This document shows, in pieces, positions 51,322 through 60,424 of a DNA stretch of 64,000 nt. The stretch covers positions 372,001 to 436,000 of the forward strand of contig CAVQAI010000011.1 in the NCBI GenBank assembly GCA_963710495.1, written 5' to 3'. The DNA is from Bog-756 sp963710495. GTDB lineage: Bacteria; Actinomycetota; Acidimicrobiia; Acidimicrobiales; RAAP-2. Within the stretch, counting starts at the first letter, position 1. The number at the start of each line of letters is the position of its first letter. The notes beneath the pieces are model-generated. The model did not search any database. It was not told the origin of the DNA and was given only the letters and a program-made list of their open reading frames with translations. Position numbers and translations under genes: made by a program.

Positions 51322-52713
51322 CTATGGCCCCTCGGGGGACTCGACGCGACTCGCTTCCTTCGCGCCGGCCCTGAGGAACTCGACCTGTTCGTCCAGGGTG
51401 AGACACCATTGGGCCAAGGTCCTGTTCTGCTCACGTAGCTTCTCCAACTCCTTGTTGTAGAAGTCACGCCACGACTGCAGCCTTCGATCCGCGATCGCAA
51501 GGTACCCGCTGGATCGGTTCTGAAGCAGGACGAAGCTCTCGTAGAGATCCGCGTAGAGGTCCTCGATGCTCGTCGGATCCGGGATTTCGACCTCTTCGTT
51601 CGAGGAGTGATTGGGCAGCACCCCACCCAGCCGTTCGATGACATCCCGAGTCACCTCGAGGTATGCCCGGCCATTTCGTGAGTCCGGCTCGAGATGGGCT
51701 CCTTCGGCCCACTCGTTCCAGGCGTTGACGAAGACGACCCCCTCATCTCCTTGGGAGCGCATCTGGCTCCGAATGGCCTGTTCGAGCCAGACTCCGTATC
51801 GATCGGGGTTCGAACCGAGGAGGACGAGTGCTTCGCCTTTCCGGCGACGAGGGGTGTTGTCCCAATCCGTCGCCACGCAGGGATAGCTGATCCACCCCGG
51901 ATCCGGTGCATTGGCATAGGCCGACGCAACCTCGGCGTAGTCGAACACGGTATTGCTCGGATCGCACAATGGGGGACGCTCGGCCGTTTCCACCAGGTCG
52001 TTGATCCCGTGGGGAACGAATTGAGCGCTGGCATCGAAACCGATCTCGGCCGGGTCGGCAACGTTCCCTCGTGTCTGGAAACCGACGATCCAGGGTTCAG
52101 GAATTCCGGCGCGGGCACACTCGTCACGCCAAATCTCCACGGTCCTCTTCGGTGCGGGGAGATCCTGCGGTCGATAGATGGTGAGAAGGGGACGCCCCTT
52201 GACCCGTATGTAGCGCTCGTCCCGAAACGCCTCGATCATCCAACGGATGTGTTCGACGTCGTCTTCCTCGTCGAACTCCTGCTCGATCACGAGTTCGTCC
52301 GCCGAGCCCTGCCATCGTCGGTACCAACTCTCGTTGGCCCAGCAGAGGCAGAATGGGAAATCTGGCTTCCCCGAGCGCAGTACCTCGTTGAAGGGGCGTT
52401 CGAGCATGCGACGGCCCTTGAACCAGTAGTGGTAGTAGCAGAATCCTGAGATCCCGTGCGACCGAGCGAGTCGAGCTTGCAGCTCGCGCGTCTCCGGAAG
52501 CCGCACGTCGTAGAAACCCAATTCCCCCGGAAGATGTGGCTGCGCATGGCCTGGGAACAACGGTCGGCTCTCGGCGACGACGCTCCATTCGGTGAACCCG
52601 GCACCGTGCCAAGCATCGTTCTCCGGTGTCCGGTGGAACTGCGGAAGGTAGAAGGCCACCCGGAGCGGCATACCTTCAGTCGGCTGATCCTGGCCGTTGG
52701 CGGCGTCGCTCAT
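51322..52713 (-). CDS. WbsX-like glycan-associated (GH99-like) protein with C-terminal coiled coil
   Basis: 463 residues. LRVAFYLPQFHRTPENDAWHG, AGFTEWSVV, LPGELGFYDVRLPE, GISGFCYYHYWFKGRRMLERPF, FPFCLCWANESWYRRW and VFVNAWNEWAEGAHLEPD are the hallmarks of WbsX-type proteins of O-antigen and cell-wall glycan loci. They have a GH99-like barrel; an endo-glycosidase or transferase role is suspected but unproven. About 395-455 is a coiled coil (LEKLREQNRTLAQWCLTLDEQVEFL). It overlaps the upstream methyltransferase by 4 nt (ATGA). Confidence 0.88.
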   Translation of the reverse strand: MSDAANGQDQPTEGMPLRVAFYLPQFHRTPENDAWHGAGFTEWSVVAESRPLFPGHAQPHLPGELGFYDVRLPETRELQARLARSHGISGFCYYHYWFKGRRMLERPFNEVLRSGKPDFPFCLCWANESWYRRWQGSADELVIEQEFDEEDDVEHIRWMIEAFRDERYIRVKGRPLLTIYRPQDLPAPKRTVEIWRDECARAGIPEPWIVGFQTRGNVADPAEIGFDASAQFVPHGINDLVETAERPPLCDPSNTVFDYAEVASAYANAPDPGWISYPCVATDWDNTPRRRKGEALVLLGSNPDRYGVWLEQAIRSQMRSQGDEGVVFVNAWNEWAEGAHLEPDSRNGRAYLEVTRDVIERLGGVLPNHSSNEEVEIPDPTSIEDLYADLYESFVLLQNRSSGYLAIADRRLQSWRDFYNKELEKLREQNRTLAQWCLTLDEQVEFLRAGAKEASRVESPEGP

Positions 52714-53714
52714 GGGGCGTCCCGTGGCGAGGGAGCACTCAACCCTCGATGGACGCGGCCGTAGATCCGGCGCGCTGGTGAGAGGAGGCGAAAGGTCTTG
52801 GTGTTGAGAATCGCCTCGGCTTGCTGCCGGTAGAGCTCGCCCTCGAGTCGGGCACCCTGGAGCTCTTCGAGGGCACGCTGCAGGGCTCGCTTGTTTCGGT
52901 CGAGCTCGTGTTGCAGTTCCTGCCGCTCCCGCTCCTGTTCCGACATCTCCTTGCGTAGCAGTGCTGTTCGGATCACCTCGTCGTGGGCCCGGTCAGCCAG
53001 CTCGTTGACACGATCGGCCAGCGTGGCGAGCGTCCGAGTTCCGTTGTCCTGCACCGCCTTCACGACGAACTGATAGGTCTCCGCTTCGGGGTCTTCGAGT
53101 ATCGAGTTGATCGTCGGTTGAGCCACGCTATGCCGCTCGATCTCGAGCTCGGTCTGGAAGAGCGGCTTCACCACCCGGCGCGTCTCGATGGGAATGAGCC
53201 CTGCCTCTTTCACCAGGTTCTCGAGGTTGCGCTTGGTGAAGAACTGAATGTGCGTTCGGTCCAACAGCCCGGTTTCGTGATACGGGAACTCACCCTGCAA
53301 CAGGGCCATCCTGACGTCCCCGTGCGCGATGTTGGGCACCGAGATCGCCACGATGCCGGACGCCCTCAGCACGCGTACGGCAGCCCGGATGGCGGCCAGG
53401 GGGTCCCGCAGGTGCTCCAAGACGTCCCCGAACGTGATGGCGTCGAATTGCTCGCCTTCGAGCTCCTGCCACAACGCTCCGGTGTCGAGATCCCCCACGA
53501 CCACCCGCTCCGCCCACTTTTCGGCGATCGCGGCCGCGTCGGGGTCCATCTCGATCCCGACGACCTGGCAGCCACGGTCCTTGAGTGCTTTGGTGAAGTA
53601 CCCGGTCGCACATCCCACCTCGAGGACGCGTTTGTTGTACCCGACAATGTCCAGCGTGGCTGCATGAGAACTGTCACCGTCTGGATCGACTGTCGTTTCA
53701 TAGATGAACGCCAA
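52710..53714 (-). CDS. SAM methyltransferase with C-terminal coiled coil
   Basis: 334 residues. Class I methyltransferase: RVLEVGCATGYFTKALKDRG (motif I), VVGIEMDPDAAAIAEKWAE, DAITFGDVLEHLRDP, ISVPNIAHGDVRM and LDRTHIQFFTKRNLENLV. Residues about 225-310 form a long coiled coil (MSEQERERQELQHELDRNKR and following), ending in NTKTFRLLSPARRIYGR, a variant of the S.SWR.T.PLR tail often seen on glycan-cluster proteins. First gene of a three-gene operon. TTG 53714 is the only plausible start. A TATTAT hexamer upstream at 53753-53758 is a good -10. The coiled coil could work like the ruler of WbdD, an inference only. Confidence 0.87.
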   Translation of the reverse strand: MAFIYETTVDPDGDSSHAATLDIVGYNKRVLEVGCATGYFTKALKDRGCQVVGIEMDPDAAAIAEKWAERVVVGDLDTGALWQELEGEQFDAITFGDVLEHLRDPLAAIRAAVRVLRASGIVAISVPNIAHGDVRMALLQGEFPYHETGLLDRTHIQFFTKRNLENLVKEAGLIPIETRRVVKPLFQTELEIERHSVAQPTINSILEDPEAETYQFVVKAVQDNGTRTLATLADRVNELADRAHDEVIRTALLRKEMSEQERERQELQHELDRNKRALQRALEELQGARLEGELYRQQAEAILNTKTFRLLSPARRIYGRVHRGLSAPSPRDAP

Positions 53715-53752
53715 CCGGGATTCCCCTTCGTCGAGCAGGTACTTTGCGGAAA

Positions 53753-53758
53753 ATAATA
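53753..53758 (-). promoter_or_regulatory. -10 element of the methyltransferase/WbsX/TylF operon
   Basis: TATTAT on the minus strand in a short AT-rich patch, with about 40 nt to the TTG at 53714. Confidence 0.5.
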
Positions 53759-53895
53759 GCCCGGTCCTCCGGGCGATCCGAGGGATCTCGGCCCGCTCGG
53801 GACGGGCTTCCGCCGGCGGCCCCGACGGGCCGGCGAATGGCCGGCAAATCCGGGACGCGATGGTCCCTGCCTGCCAGAATACGGGGCTGACACCG

Positions 53896-54165
53896 ATGCT
53901 GGAGGTTGCCGTGCCCGATCCAATTCATCCGGCGGTGGCCATTCTCCCCACCCAGAGCGGCAAGGGGTACCACCTCGTGTTCACGGACGGGGGCGTGTTC
54001 ACCTACGGCGATGCCGTGTTTTTGGGGTCGATGGGCGATGAGGAGCTGAATGCGCCGATCGTCTCTGCGGCCGGCACCCCCACGCGTGAGGGGTACTGGC
54101 TGCTCGCCGCCGACGGTGGAGTGTTCTGTTTCGGCGATGCCGATTTCTATGGCTCGCCGGCATGA
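53896..54165 (+). CDS. Small protein with two DGGVF.FGDA repeats
   Basis: 89 residues from ATG 53896. Two units of about 40 residues: HLVFTDGGVFTYGDAVFLGS and WLLAADGGVFCFGDADFYGS, each opened by a GY(H/W) and separated by NAPIVSAAGTP. The same unit appears in many long actinobacterial secreted proteins, probably as propeller blades. Two units alone cannot close a propeller and there is no signal peptide, so this may be a fragment of a larger gene or a stand-alone module. An in-frame ATG exists further upstream at 53704, antisense to the methyltransferase leader. It converges with the large membrane protein. Confidence 0.65.
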   Translation: MLEVAVPDPIHPAVAILPTQSGKGYHLVFTDGGVFTYGDAVFLGSMGDEELNAPIVSAAGTPTREGYWLLAADGGVFCFGDADFYGSPA

Positions 54166-54188
54166 GTCGGATGGCTGCTGTTTGCTGA

Positions 54189-56552
54189 TCAGGTGGTGGA
54201 TGCGGGGCCCACGTCGATGCCGGTCACCTTCGTGCCTCCCCTGTCATCGATCGGGTCCACTCGAACTTCGGTGATGCCGGGCGGGATGTCGAGGGAGACG
54301 GCGGCCGCCGACGAGAGGAGGGTCGGTCTCAGTGCTGCGCTCGTCGCCGTAGCCACGAGGTGGGCCGGGTTGGTGCTCGAGCTGCTCCGGAGTTGCAATG
54401 TGACCGTTTGACGAACGGGGCTGGACAGGAAGATCGATCCCGAGTTGACCAAGGTTGGCTGACCGGACCCGCCCAGAGACCATCCTCCGCCTGGCTGGAT
54501 ACGAACGTTGGGGACCGAGCTGTGGAACCCGTCGATCTGCGAATCGAGCGAACCGGCGAACCGGGGGTCCACGGCGAGCGCAAGCGAGCCGAATTGGAGG
54601 TGTACCTTGCTGGCGTCGGCTCCGACGTAGCCGGTGGTCACCTGACGGAGCAGGATGCACGGCTCGAACGCAGGGTCTTCGTAGCGGCGAGTCACGTTCT
54701 GCACGTTCACGTTCTGGATATCACCGTGCCAGCCGGCCTCCTTCAGTGCGGGCCAAAGTGGGTACTCGGCAAAGATCCAATTGGCCAACCCGACCCGATG
54801 GCAGGACGTCTCCGAGATGGCAGCCGTAGTGGCTTGGTAGTCAGCCGAGGTCGCCAGAGTGTAACTCTGGAGGTTTGTGTCCAGAAAATAGGGCGCCAGC
54901 GAGTTCGCGGCATAGTCGGGATGGTTGAACGGTTCCTCGGCATTGTTGAACAATTGAGGCGTGCAGGTGACCAGCAAGAAGCAGAGCACCGCCCGCACCA
55001 TCATCTTCGGCAGCTTCGTCAACGCGATGGCAATGACCGGAGACCAGGCGACGAACAGCGGTATCTGGTACCGGATGGCGAACACGCTCCACCGGGCGGT
55101 ACTGGTGAACAGGAGGTACCCGAGCACGAGACCGAAGGCCGTCAACAAGGCCATCCGCCGCTTGCGGTCCCCGGTGGCGACCGCCGCGATCAAGATCACG
55201 AGGGACAGGCAGATGAGGACGATGTCCCAGGGATCGGCCCCAAAGTCCGTACTTCGATCCCACGTCGTATAGTTGGCCTTGGCGAACGCATTTGTGTACG
55301 TGCCGAGCGCGTAGTTCTGGTTGTTCGGATCCACCCCGAACTGATTGAACAAGCGGTGAAATGCGCTGAGCAGACTCGCGCTGATGTCGGTCTCGATACC
55401 GTTCTTCCCGTTGCCCATCATGAAGTTCGCCGCGGTACTCCGCACGACATTGGCGCCAGCTGCGGAAATCGTGAGATCGGTACTGATCGTGCTCCTGGTG
55501 ACCGGCCCCGAAGGAGCACCGAAGACGGCCACGTTCTCTGCCACGAACGGAGCGGCCACGATGACCACGGCCGCACCCGAGGCGCCGACGATGCCGGCCC
55601 ACCGCCGGATGGCCGGGGCAAAGCCACGTGTGTGTACCGTCTTGACGAGGTGCCTCAACAGGATGAGCGCAACGACCGGGCCGACGAGTATGAGCACGGT
55701 GCCCTTGGCCAGGTAACCGAGGCCGATGCCGACCCCCAACATCAGTGCGGGAAACCACCACGAACCCTCGGGCGGCCAGCCGAGGACGACGACGATCAGG
55801 CCGGCACCGAAGGCGGCGGCGAAATAGTCGTTCTCGGTGCTGGTCGCGGCAAGAATTCCCGACGGAATGGTTGCGCAGATGACCACCGCCACGACCTGGG
55901 TCCACCGCGTGCCGCCCAGCAGTCTGGCAATCTCCGACACCGCGACCAGACACACGATGCAAGCCAGGAGTTGGACATAGCCATCGAGTCGGTCAGAACC
56001 GACCAGGAGGTGAAAATGAGCCAGATTGAATTCAGAGAGCGGTGAAAGTTCGATTTGTGCCGGGTAGTGGGTGGCGAAGGGACCGATGCTCTGGTCCTGG
56101 ATCCAGTGGACGACCCGGACCAGGTGATAGACGAGCGAGTCGCCATTCGACGGAAGAAACGACCATCCCAGATAGCCGAGGACGCCCAGAATGAAGGCGA
56201 CCAGGCTCAGCCACACGACGTTCTCGGTACCGATCCGACCGATGCCGTTTTTGATGACTGATCCTGGGTGCGGATGGAGGGGAATGTTCCTGACGGCCCG
56301 ATTGACCTCGGGCCACGACAGCGCCACCAGGATGATCAACAAGAAGCTCCAACCGATGACCAGTGAGCCTCGGGTGAAGTGATGCCCGATGCTGGTCAGC
56401 TGGGTGATGATCTCGAGCAACGCTTGAAATCCGACGTAGGCGACGACGAGGGCACCACGACGGGAAAGGCGCGACATGCCGAGGACATCTCTCCTCCGGG
56501 AGATGGAATGCCACAGCAATCCAAGAACCGCGGCGGGCAGGATGATCAGCAA
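54189..56552 (-). CDS. Polytopic membrane protein, GT-C glycosyltransferase-like
   Basis: 787 residues. More than ten hydrophobic segments in the first 500 residues, beginning with LIILPAAVLGLLW; a loop after an early helix carries NGDSLVYHLVRVVHWIQD, like the acidic first loop of GT-C enzymes that use polyprenyl-phosphate sugars. The C-terminal 250 residues are soluble and outside, with a beta-rich end (VTLQLRSSSS, PPGITEVRVDPI). No exact family recognised. The start is TTG 56552, immediately after a stop, so the N-terminus begins in a membrane segment and may be misplaced. Convergent with the DGGVF gene. Confidence 0.78.
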   Translation of the reverse strand: MLIILPAAVLGLLWHSISRRRDVLGMSRLSRRGALVVAYVGFQALLEIITQLTSIGHHFTRGSLVIGWSFLLIILVALSWPEVNRAVRNIPLHPHPGSVIKNGIGRIGTENVVWLSLVAFILGVLGYLGWSFLPSNGDSLVYHLVRVVHWIQDQSIGPFATHYPAQIELSPLSEFNLAHFHLLVGSDRLDGYVQLLACIVCLVAVSEIARLLGGTRWTQVVAVVICATIPSGILAATSTENDYFAAAFGAGLIVVVLGWPPEGSWWFPALMLGVGIGLGYLAKGTVLILVGPVVALILLRHLVKTVHTRGFAPAIRRWAGIVGASGAAVVIVAAPFVAENVAVFGAPSGPVTRSTISTDLTISAAGANVVRSTAANFMMGNGKNGIETDISASLLSAFHRLFNQFGVDPNNQNYALGTYTNAFAKANYTTWDRSTDFGADPWDIVLICLSLVILIAAVATGDRKRRMALLTAFGLVLGYLLFTSTARWSVFAIRYQIPLFVAWSPVIAIALTKLPKMMVRAVLCFLLVTCTPQLFNNAEEPFNHPDYAANSLAPYFLDTNLQSYTLATSADYQATTAAISETSCHRVGLANWIFAEYPLWPALKEAGWHGDIQNVNVQNVTRRYEDPAFEPCILLRQVTTGYVGADASKVHLQFGSLALAVDPRFAGSLDSQIDGFHSSVPNVRIQPGGGWSLGGSGQPTLVNSGSIFLSSPVRQTVTLQLRSSSSTNPAHLVATATSAALRPTLLSSAAAVSLDIPPGITEVRVDPIDDRGGTKVTGIDVGPASTT

Positions 56553-57200
56553 AGTTATGAGTCCGGACGGCTAGGCGCGTGATTTACCGGAGGACCCGCC
56601 ATCCCGAGCCGGCCTGGAGACCATGTCGAGCACAGAGAGCGTCATTCTGAATCGACGCGCCCGGACGCCCATCGAACCCACCTGTGCCGTCCAACCCCCC
56701 GGTGCCGTCGAAGCCCCCGGCGCCGTCGAAGCCCACCGTGACGGTCTCGGCCCTCAGGTCCCCTATGTGCAGCCCTGTTGCACCCCTGGAGCACCAGCCG
56801 CGAGCGTGTTGCAGGCAGGCGCGCACGCCAGAAGACGGTCGTCCAACGCGCGATGCGGCAACGATAGTCTCCCCCCTCTCCGGCACCGTGGCAGTGGGTC
56901 AACGGCGACGCCGACGCGGGTGGTCTGGTCGGATGCGTCACCGTGGGAAACAACCTTCGGGCCCAGTGTGATGCCATTACCCTCATCCGGATGCAGTTGT
57001 CGGCCGATCACCACCGGGTCCAGTGACGGGATCGGGCATTGGTCTTTTCGGGCGGAGCTTGACCTACGATGCCCACGAATGTCCCGTTCGTGCATCTTGG
57101 AAGCGTTGACCCTCCGGCGGCCGTGGTCGCCGGCCAAAAATGCCTGTTCCACCAGGCCAGTTGCCCGGCCACACCGTAGCCAGAGGAGCCCGGAGGGCGG
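56553..57200. other. Long intergenic region with no supported gene
   Basis: 648 bp between the divergent membrane protein and acetyltransferase genes. It holds a short repeat around 56697-56735 (CCGTCGAAGCCC in two copies with CCCGGTGCCGTCG variants). Both strands have open frames, but their translations lack motifs and look like compositional artefacts. Promoters for both flanking genes presumably lie here; GGAGGG at about 57190 is the Shine-Dalgarno of the acetyltransferase. Confidence 0.6.
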
Positions 57201-57827
57201 ATGAGTCCCAGCGTTCGAGCTCCGGCGGTCAGATCCCTCGAATTGCCGGGCTGGCGGATCCGCCTGGCCACATTGGTCGAAGGCGATTACGAAGCCTGGC
57301 TCGCCGTTCGGGTCCGTTGCCGGGACTGGCTCGTTCCCTGGGAGCCCAGGTCGAAGGGTGCGCCGCTGGCCCCGGAGGATGCGGCCAGTTTTGCCGCCCG
57401 GTGCGGAATGCGGGAGCGAGAACGCCAACTGGGGAGCGGATTCGGATTTGGAATCTTTGTCGAAGGGCGCTTCGCCGGCGAGATCACCCTCTCTTCGATT
57501 CAACGTGGACCTTTCCAGAACGGGTCGATCGGGTACTGGATCGACGAGGAACTCGCCGGCTCCGGATACATTCCCGAAGCGATGATCGTCACGCTGGAGT
57601 TTGCGTTCGAGACGCTCCGTCTTCATCGAGTCGAGGTAGCCATCATCCCGAGGAATCGTGCCAGCCGCCGCGTGGTCGAGAAGCTCGGACTGAGAAGCGA
57701 AGGTGTCGCCCTCGGCTTTTTGGAGATCAACGGCGAATGGGAGGACCACGTCCGCTATGCGATGACGGCTGAGGAGTGGACGACCCGGCGGACTGAGCTG
57801 CGGGCGACGTGGCTCAAGAGGAGTTGA
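57201..57827 (+). CDS. GNAT-family N-acetyltransferase (RimJ/RimL-like)
   Basis: 208 residues. WRIRLATLVEGDYEAWLAVR, FVEGRFAGEITLSSIQRG, NGSIGYWIDEELAGSGYIPEAMIVTLEFAFETL and RVEVAIIPRNRASRRVVEKLGLRSEG match the acetyl-CoA-binding core of RimJ/RimL-type GNAT proteins, which acetylate protein N-termini or amines. The ATG at 57201 has GGAGGG upstream. The substrate is not apparent. No operon partner; the next gene is 91 nt away with its own candidate -10. Confidence 0.92.
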   Translation: MSPSVRAPAVRSLELPGWRIRLATLVEGDYEAWLAVRVRCRDWLVPWEPRSKGAPLAPEDAASFAARCGMRERERQLGSGFGFGIFVEGRFAGEITLSSIQRGPFQNGSIGYWIDEELAGSGYIPEAMIVTLEFAFETLRLHRVEVAIIPRNRASRRVVEKLGLRSEGVALGFLEINGEWEDHVRYAMTAEEWTTRRTELRATWLKRS

Positions 57828-57904
57828 CGATCACCGGGCCCCGCCGTCACATCCGCTCCTTGTACCACCGCCTGAATATGAGACTGGCTTCAATGACCTC
57901 GGTG

Positions 57905-57910
57905 TAGCAT
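57905..57910 (+). promoter_or_regulatory. -10 element of the membrane protein at 57919
   Basis: TAGCAT, 8 nt before the GTG at 57919; same arrangement as before the SurA-like gene. Confidence 0.45.
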
Positions 57911-57918
57911 CCCGACTC

Positions 57919-59265
57919 GTGGTCCGGACATCCGCCGACATGGTCGCGGGCCCGCGGACGGCGACTGAGGCCGACTCCGACCACCCGACCGCTGAGCCTC
58001 GAGAGGGGCCCAAGCACCGCAAACGCCGAGCCGGGCCCCCTGACGCTCTTCTGTTGCCCGCGGTACTTGTCGTTGGCTGCCTCATCACCTTTGCCCGTGC
58101 ACCAACGGTGATCATCCATCCTCAACTATGGGCGGAGGACGGGCCTATCTTCTTCCAGGGCGCCTACAACCAGGGTTGGCATGTCCTCTTGCTTGATCCC
58201 CAAGTGGGCTACCTGCAGACGTTCTCGAGGATCGTTGCCGATGTCGGACTGCTGGTGCCCCTGACTTGGGTTCCGGCCCTGTTTGCGGCAGTGGCTCTCG
58301 TAGTGCAAGTGCTCCCCGCCGTGCTGCTGTCAAGCCGTCGGTACGCCAGGGCCGTGCCGGATCTTCGCGTTCGCCTCCTTCTGGCCGGCGCGTACCTGAT
58401 CATTCCGAACTCCTCCGAGGTCAACGTCGATCTCACCAACGCCCAATGGCATCTGGCTGTGCTTGCCGCCCTGGTCGTGCTGGCCGTCCCCGCCACCGGG
58501 CTGTGGCGGGTCTTCGACGTCGCCGTGATCGTGCTCTCCGGCCTGACCGGTCCGTTCGTGTTGAGCCTGGTCGTGGTCGTGGCCGTCGTGTACGCCTATC
58601 GCCGCCAGGCGTGGACCCTCGTGCTCGGCGCTCTCGCCCTGGGTGCAGCTGCATTGCAGCTGTTCGAGCTGATCACGGCGCGCCGACCGCCCGTCGGCCC
58701 GCTGGGAGCCACCGCGTCGCGATTGGCGGAACTGCTGGGTGGCCGGGTGATCGGGGGGACCGTGCTGGGCACGGCCACCAGCACGTCCCGCTGGTTCAGC
58801 GGCCATCTGGTGCTGTACTCGACGATCTTCCTCGTCGGAGGGGCCCTGGTCGTGGGACTCTCGCTCTGGCGGGGACCGTTCGAGCTGAAGATGTTCAACC
58901 TTTGGGCCGGCTTGGCCTTGGCCGGTTCATTGGTGAGCCCGCTGGGTTCGGAGCATGGGTCGCAATGGCAGGCCTTGGTCAGGGACCCTGGGGGCCGGTA
59001 CTGGCTGTTCCCCGCCTTGGCATTCGCGGCCGATGTGATCTGGGTGACGGGTCAACTGCGGACGCGGCGCGTCGCCGCGTCCGCGGCGGGGCTGCTTCTG
59101 GTCGCGATCGCGGCGTTCGGGATCAGGGAGGACTTCCACTATCCAACGATCACCGCACCGAGCTGGCCTGCGCAGGTCCATCGATTCGACCGTGTCGCAC
59201 CCGGCCGTGCGTTCACCTTCCGTATCCGGCCTCCCGGCTGGACCATGACCCTTCGGCGTAAGTAG
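57919..59265 (+). CDS. Polytopic membrane protein, GT-C-like, function unknown
   Basis: 448 residues, about ten predicted membrane helices after a 40-residue basic cytoplasmic N-terminus. The first extracytoplasmic loop reads IHPQLWAEDGPIFFQGAYNQGW; W-A-E-D-G after the first helix is typical of actinobacterial GT-C-like proteins and would place an acidic residue at a lipid-sugar site. A later NSSEVNVDLTNAQWHLAVLA is also characteristic. I know no assigned function; a glycan-transfer role is inferred from family resemblance and neighbours. GTG 57919 with TAGCAT 8 nt upstream suggests a leaderless mRNA. Confidence 0.75.
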   Translation: MVRTSADMVAGPRTATEADSDHPTAEPREGPKHRKRRAGPPDALLLPAVLVVGCLITFARAPTVIIHPQLWAEDGPIFFQGAYNQGWHVLLLDPQVGYLQTFSRIVADVGLLVPLTWVPALFAAVALVVQVLPAVLLSSRRYARAVPDLRVRLLLAGAYLIIPNSSEVNVDLTNAQWHLAVLAALVVLAVPATGLWRVFDVAVIVLSGLTGPFVLSLVVVVAVVYAYRRQAWTLVLGALALGAAALQLFELITARRPPVGPLGATASRLAELLGGRVIGGTVLGTATSTSRWFSGHLVLYSTIFLVGGALVVGLSLWRGPFELKMFNLWAGLALAGSLVSPLGSEHGSQWQALVRDPGGRYWLFPALAFAADVIWVTGQLRTRRVAASAAGLLLVAIAAFGIREDFHYPTITAPSWPAQVHRFDRVAPGRAFTFRIRPPGWTMTLRRK

Positions 59266-59327
59266 TAGGCCGAAGGGTCAACCGGATCGGATCCGGTCGG
59301 TCACCAGTCCACCTCCTGATGGCGCGT

Positions 59328-59382
59328 GACTATCCGTCGACTATCCGTCGACTATCCGTCGACTATCCGTCGACTATCCGTC
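59328..59382. repeat. Five exact copies of an 11-bp tandem repeat
   Basis: GACTATCCGTC repeated five times without mismatch (59328-59382), each junction making GTCGAC. The last copy contains the stop codon of the SDR gene at 59374. No spacers, so not CRISPR. The unit length is not a multiple of three, so it is not coding. Confidence 0.97.
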
Positions 59383-60420
59383 GACACCCCTCACGACGGC
59401 GGGGGAGTGCCGGAAGAACTGCTCCACGTCCTGCTCGTAGCGGTAGGCCGGGCCGTTCGTGCCGGTGGAGCGGCGCAGGTTGTTGGCCCGGGCGAAGCTT
59501 TCGACCGCCCCCGCACTGGTGTAGCGGTAGTGGAAGCCGGCTTCGATGAGCCTTTTGTTGTCCACTCCTCGCCCGTAACGCATGACGCCCTCCATTTCGG
59601 GCGGGAACTGCAGCAGTCCGAGCTGGCGGAGCGGAGCGGCGAAGAACCGGGGCCGGAACGGCGAGAGGGGCACCAGGAAGGCGCCGCTGATCGACGCCAC
59701 TTCGCTCCATGGGAGCTTGCCCGCGCCGGCCACGTTGAACACCCCGGGGATCCGGTTCCGGGTGACGTACTCGAGCGCCCGAACGACGTCGTCCTCTTCG
59801 ATGAACTGGACCAACGGATCGAACCCTGCGATGCAGGGGAGGAGCCGGCGCCGGAGGTTCTGGCTGATCGGGGTGACGATGTCCGTTCCCAGCACGTTGG
59901 CGAACCGGAGCACGGACACCACCAGATGCGGGTTGTCGTCGGTGAAGTCGCGGACCAGAGACTCGACCTCGATGAGCGAGCGCTCGAGCCGGGTGCGCAC
60001 CGGGCTCTGGCGCCGTGTGTCCTCGCGGAACCACGCCGGATCGCTCTCGGAGGCGCCGTACACATGGGTGGAGGACTTGACCACCACCTGGCGGACGGAG
60101 GATCCGGCGGAGCCGGCCGCGGCCAGCAGATTGAGGGTCCCGATCACGTTGATCTCGTGGAGCACCCGGCTCGGGACGTTGACCGAGTTGGTCTCGAGGA
60201 ACGTGTGGACGACGGTGTCCACCTGGGTGGCCCGGACGATCCGGCTCAGAATCGAGTATTTCTGGTCGGAGCGCACGAATTCGGTGCGCTCGAGGGGGAC
60301 CCTCGGCTCGTCGGCCCCAAGGCCGAGGATCATCTCGACGCCGGACTCGTTCTCGAGCGCCTGGGCCATGCGTCCACCCCAGAAGGTGTCGAGCCCGGTG
60401 ATCAGCACTCGCCGTCCCAT
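59374..60420 (-). CDS. Atypical SDR (epimerase-like) protein without YxxxK
   Basis: 348 residues. VLITGLDTFWGGRMAQALE gives a Rossmann nucleotide-binding motif, followed by VVHTFLETNSVNVPSRVLHEINVIGTLNLL and KSSTHVYGASESDP as in sugar epimerases. But where the catalytic Tyr-x-x-x-Lys is expected the sequence has SPVRTRLERSLIEVE, with no Tyr or Lys. A non-catalytic or divergent role is possible. Paired 4 nt downstream of a PlsC-type acyltransferase; in mycobacteria a similar pair lies next to the bS22 gene, here 54 kb away. The stop lies within the 11-bp repeat. Confidence 0.85.
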   Translation of the reverse strand: MGRRVLITGLDTFWGGRMAQALENESGVEMILGLGADEPRVPLERTEFVRSDQKYSILSRIVRATQVDTVVHTFLETNSVNVPSRVLHEINVIGTLNLLAAAGSAGSSVRQVVVKSSTHVYGASESDPAWFREDTRRQSPVRTRLERSLIEVESLVRDFTDDNPHLVVSVLRFANVLGTDIVTPISQNLRRRLLPCIAGFDPLVQFIEEDDVVRALEYVTRNRIPGVFNVAGAGKLPWSEVASISGAFLVPLSPFRPRFFAAPLRQLGLLQFPPEMEGVMRYGRGVDNKRLIEAGFHYRYTSAGAVESFARANNLRRSTGTNGPAYRYEQDVEQFFRHSPAVVRGVDG

Positions 60421-60424
60421 CGGC

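Noticed and set aside
56584..57204. Open frames on both strands in the 56.6-57.2 kb gap, one with GFDG repeats
   Set aside because: No family motif, no ribosome binding site, atypical composition; the repeat is a simple CCGTCGAAGCCC duplication.
59328..59382. CRISPR array
   Set aside because: Units are 11 bp and directly abutting, with no spacers and no cas genes.
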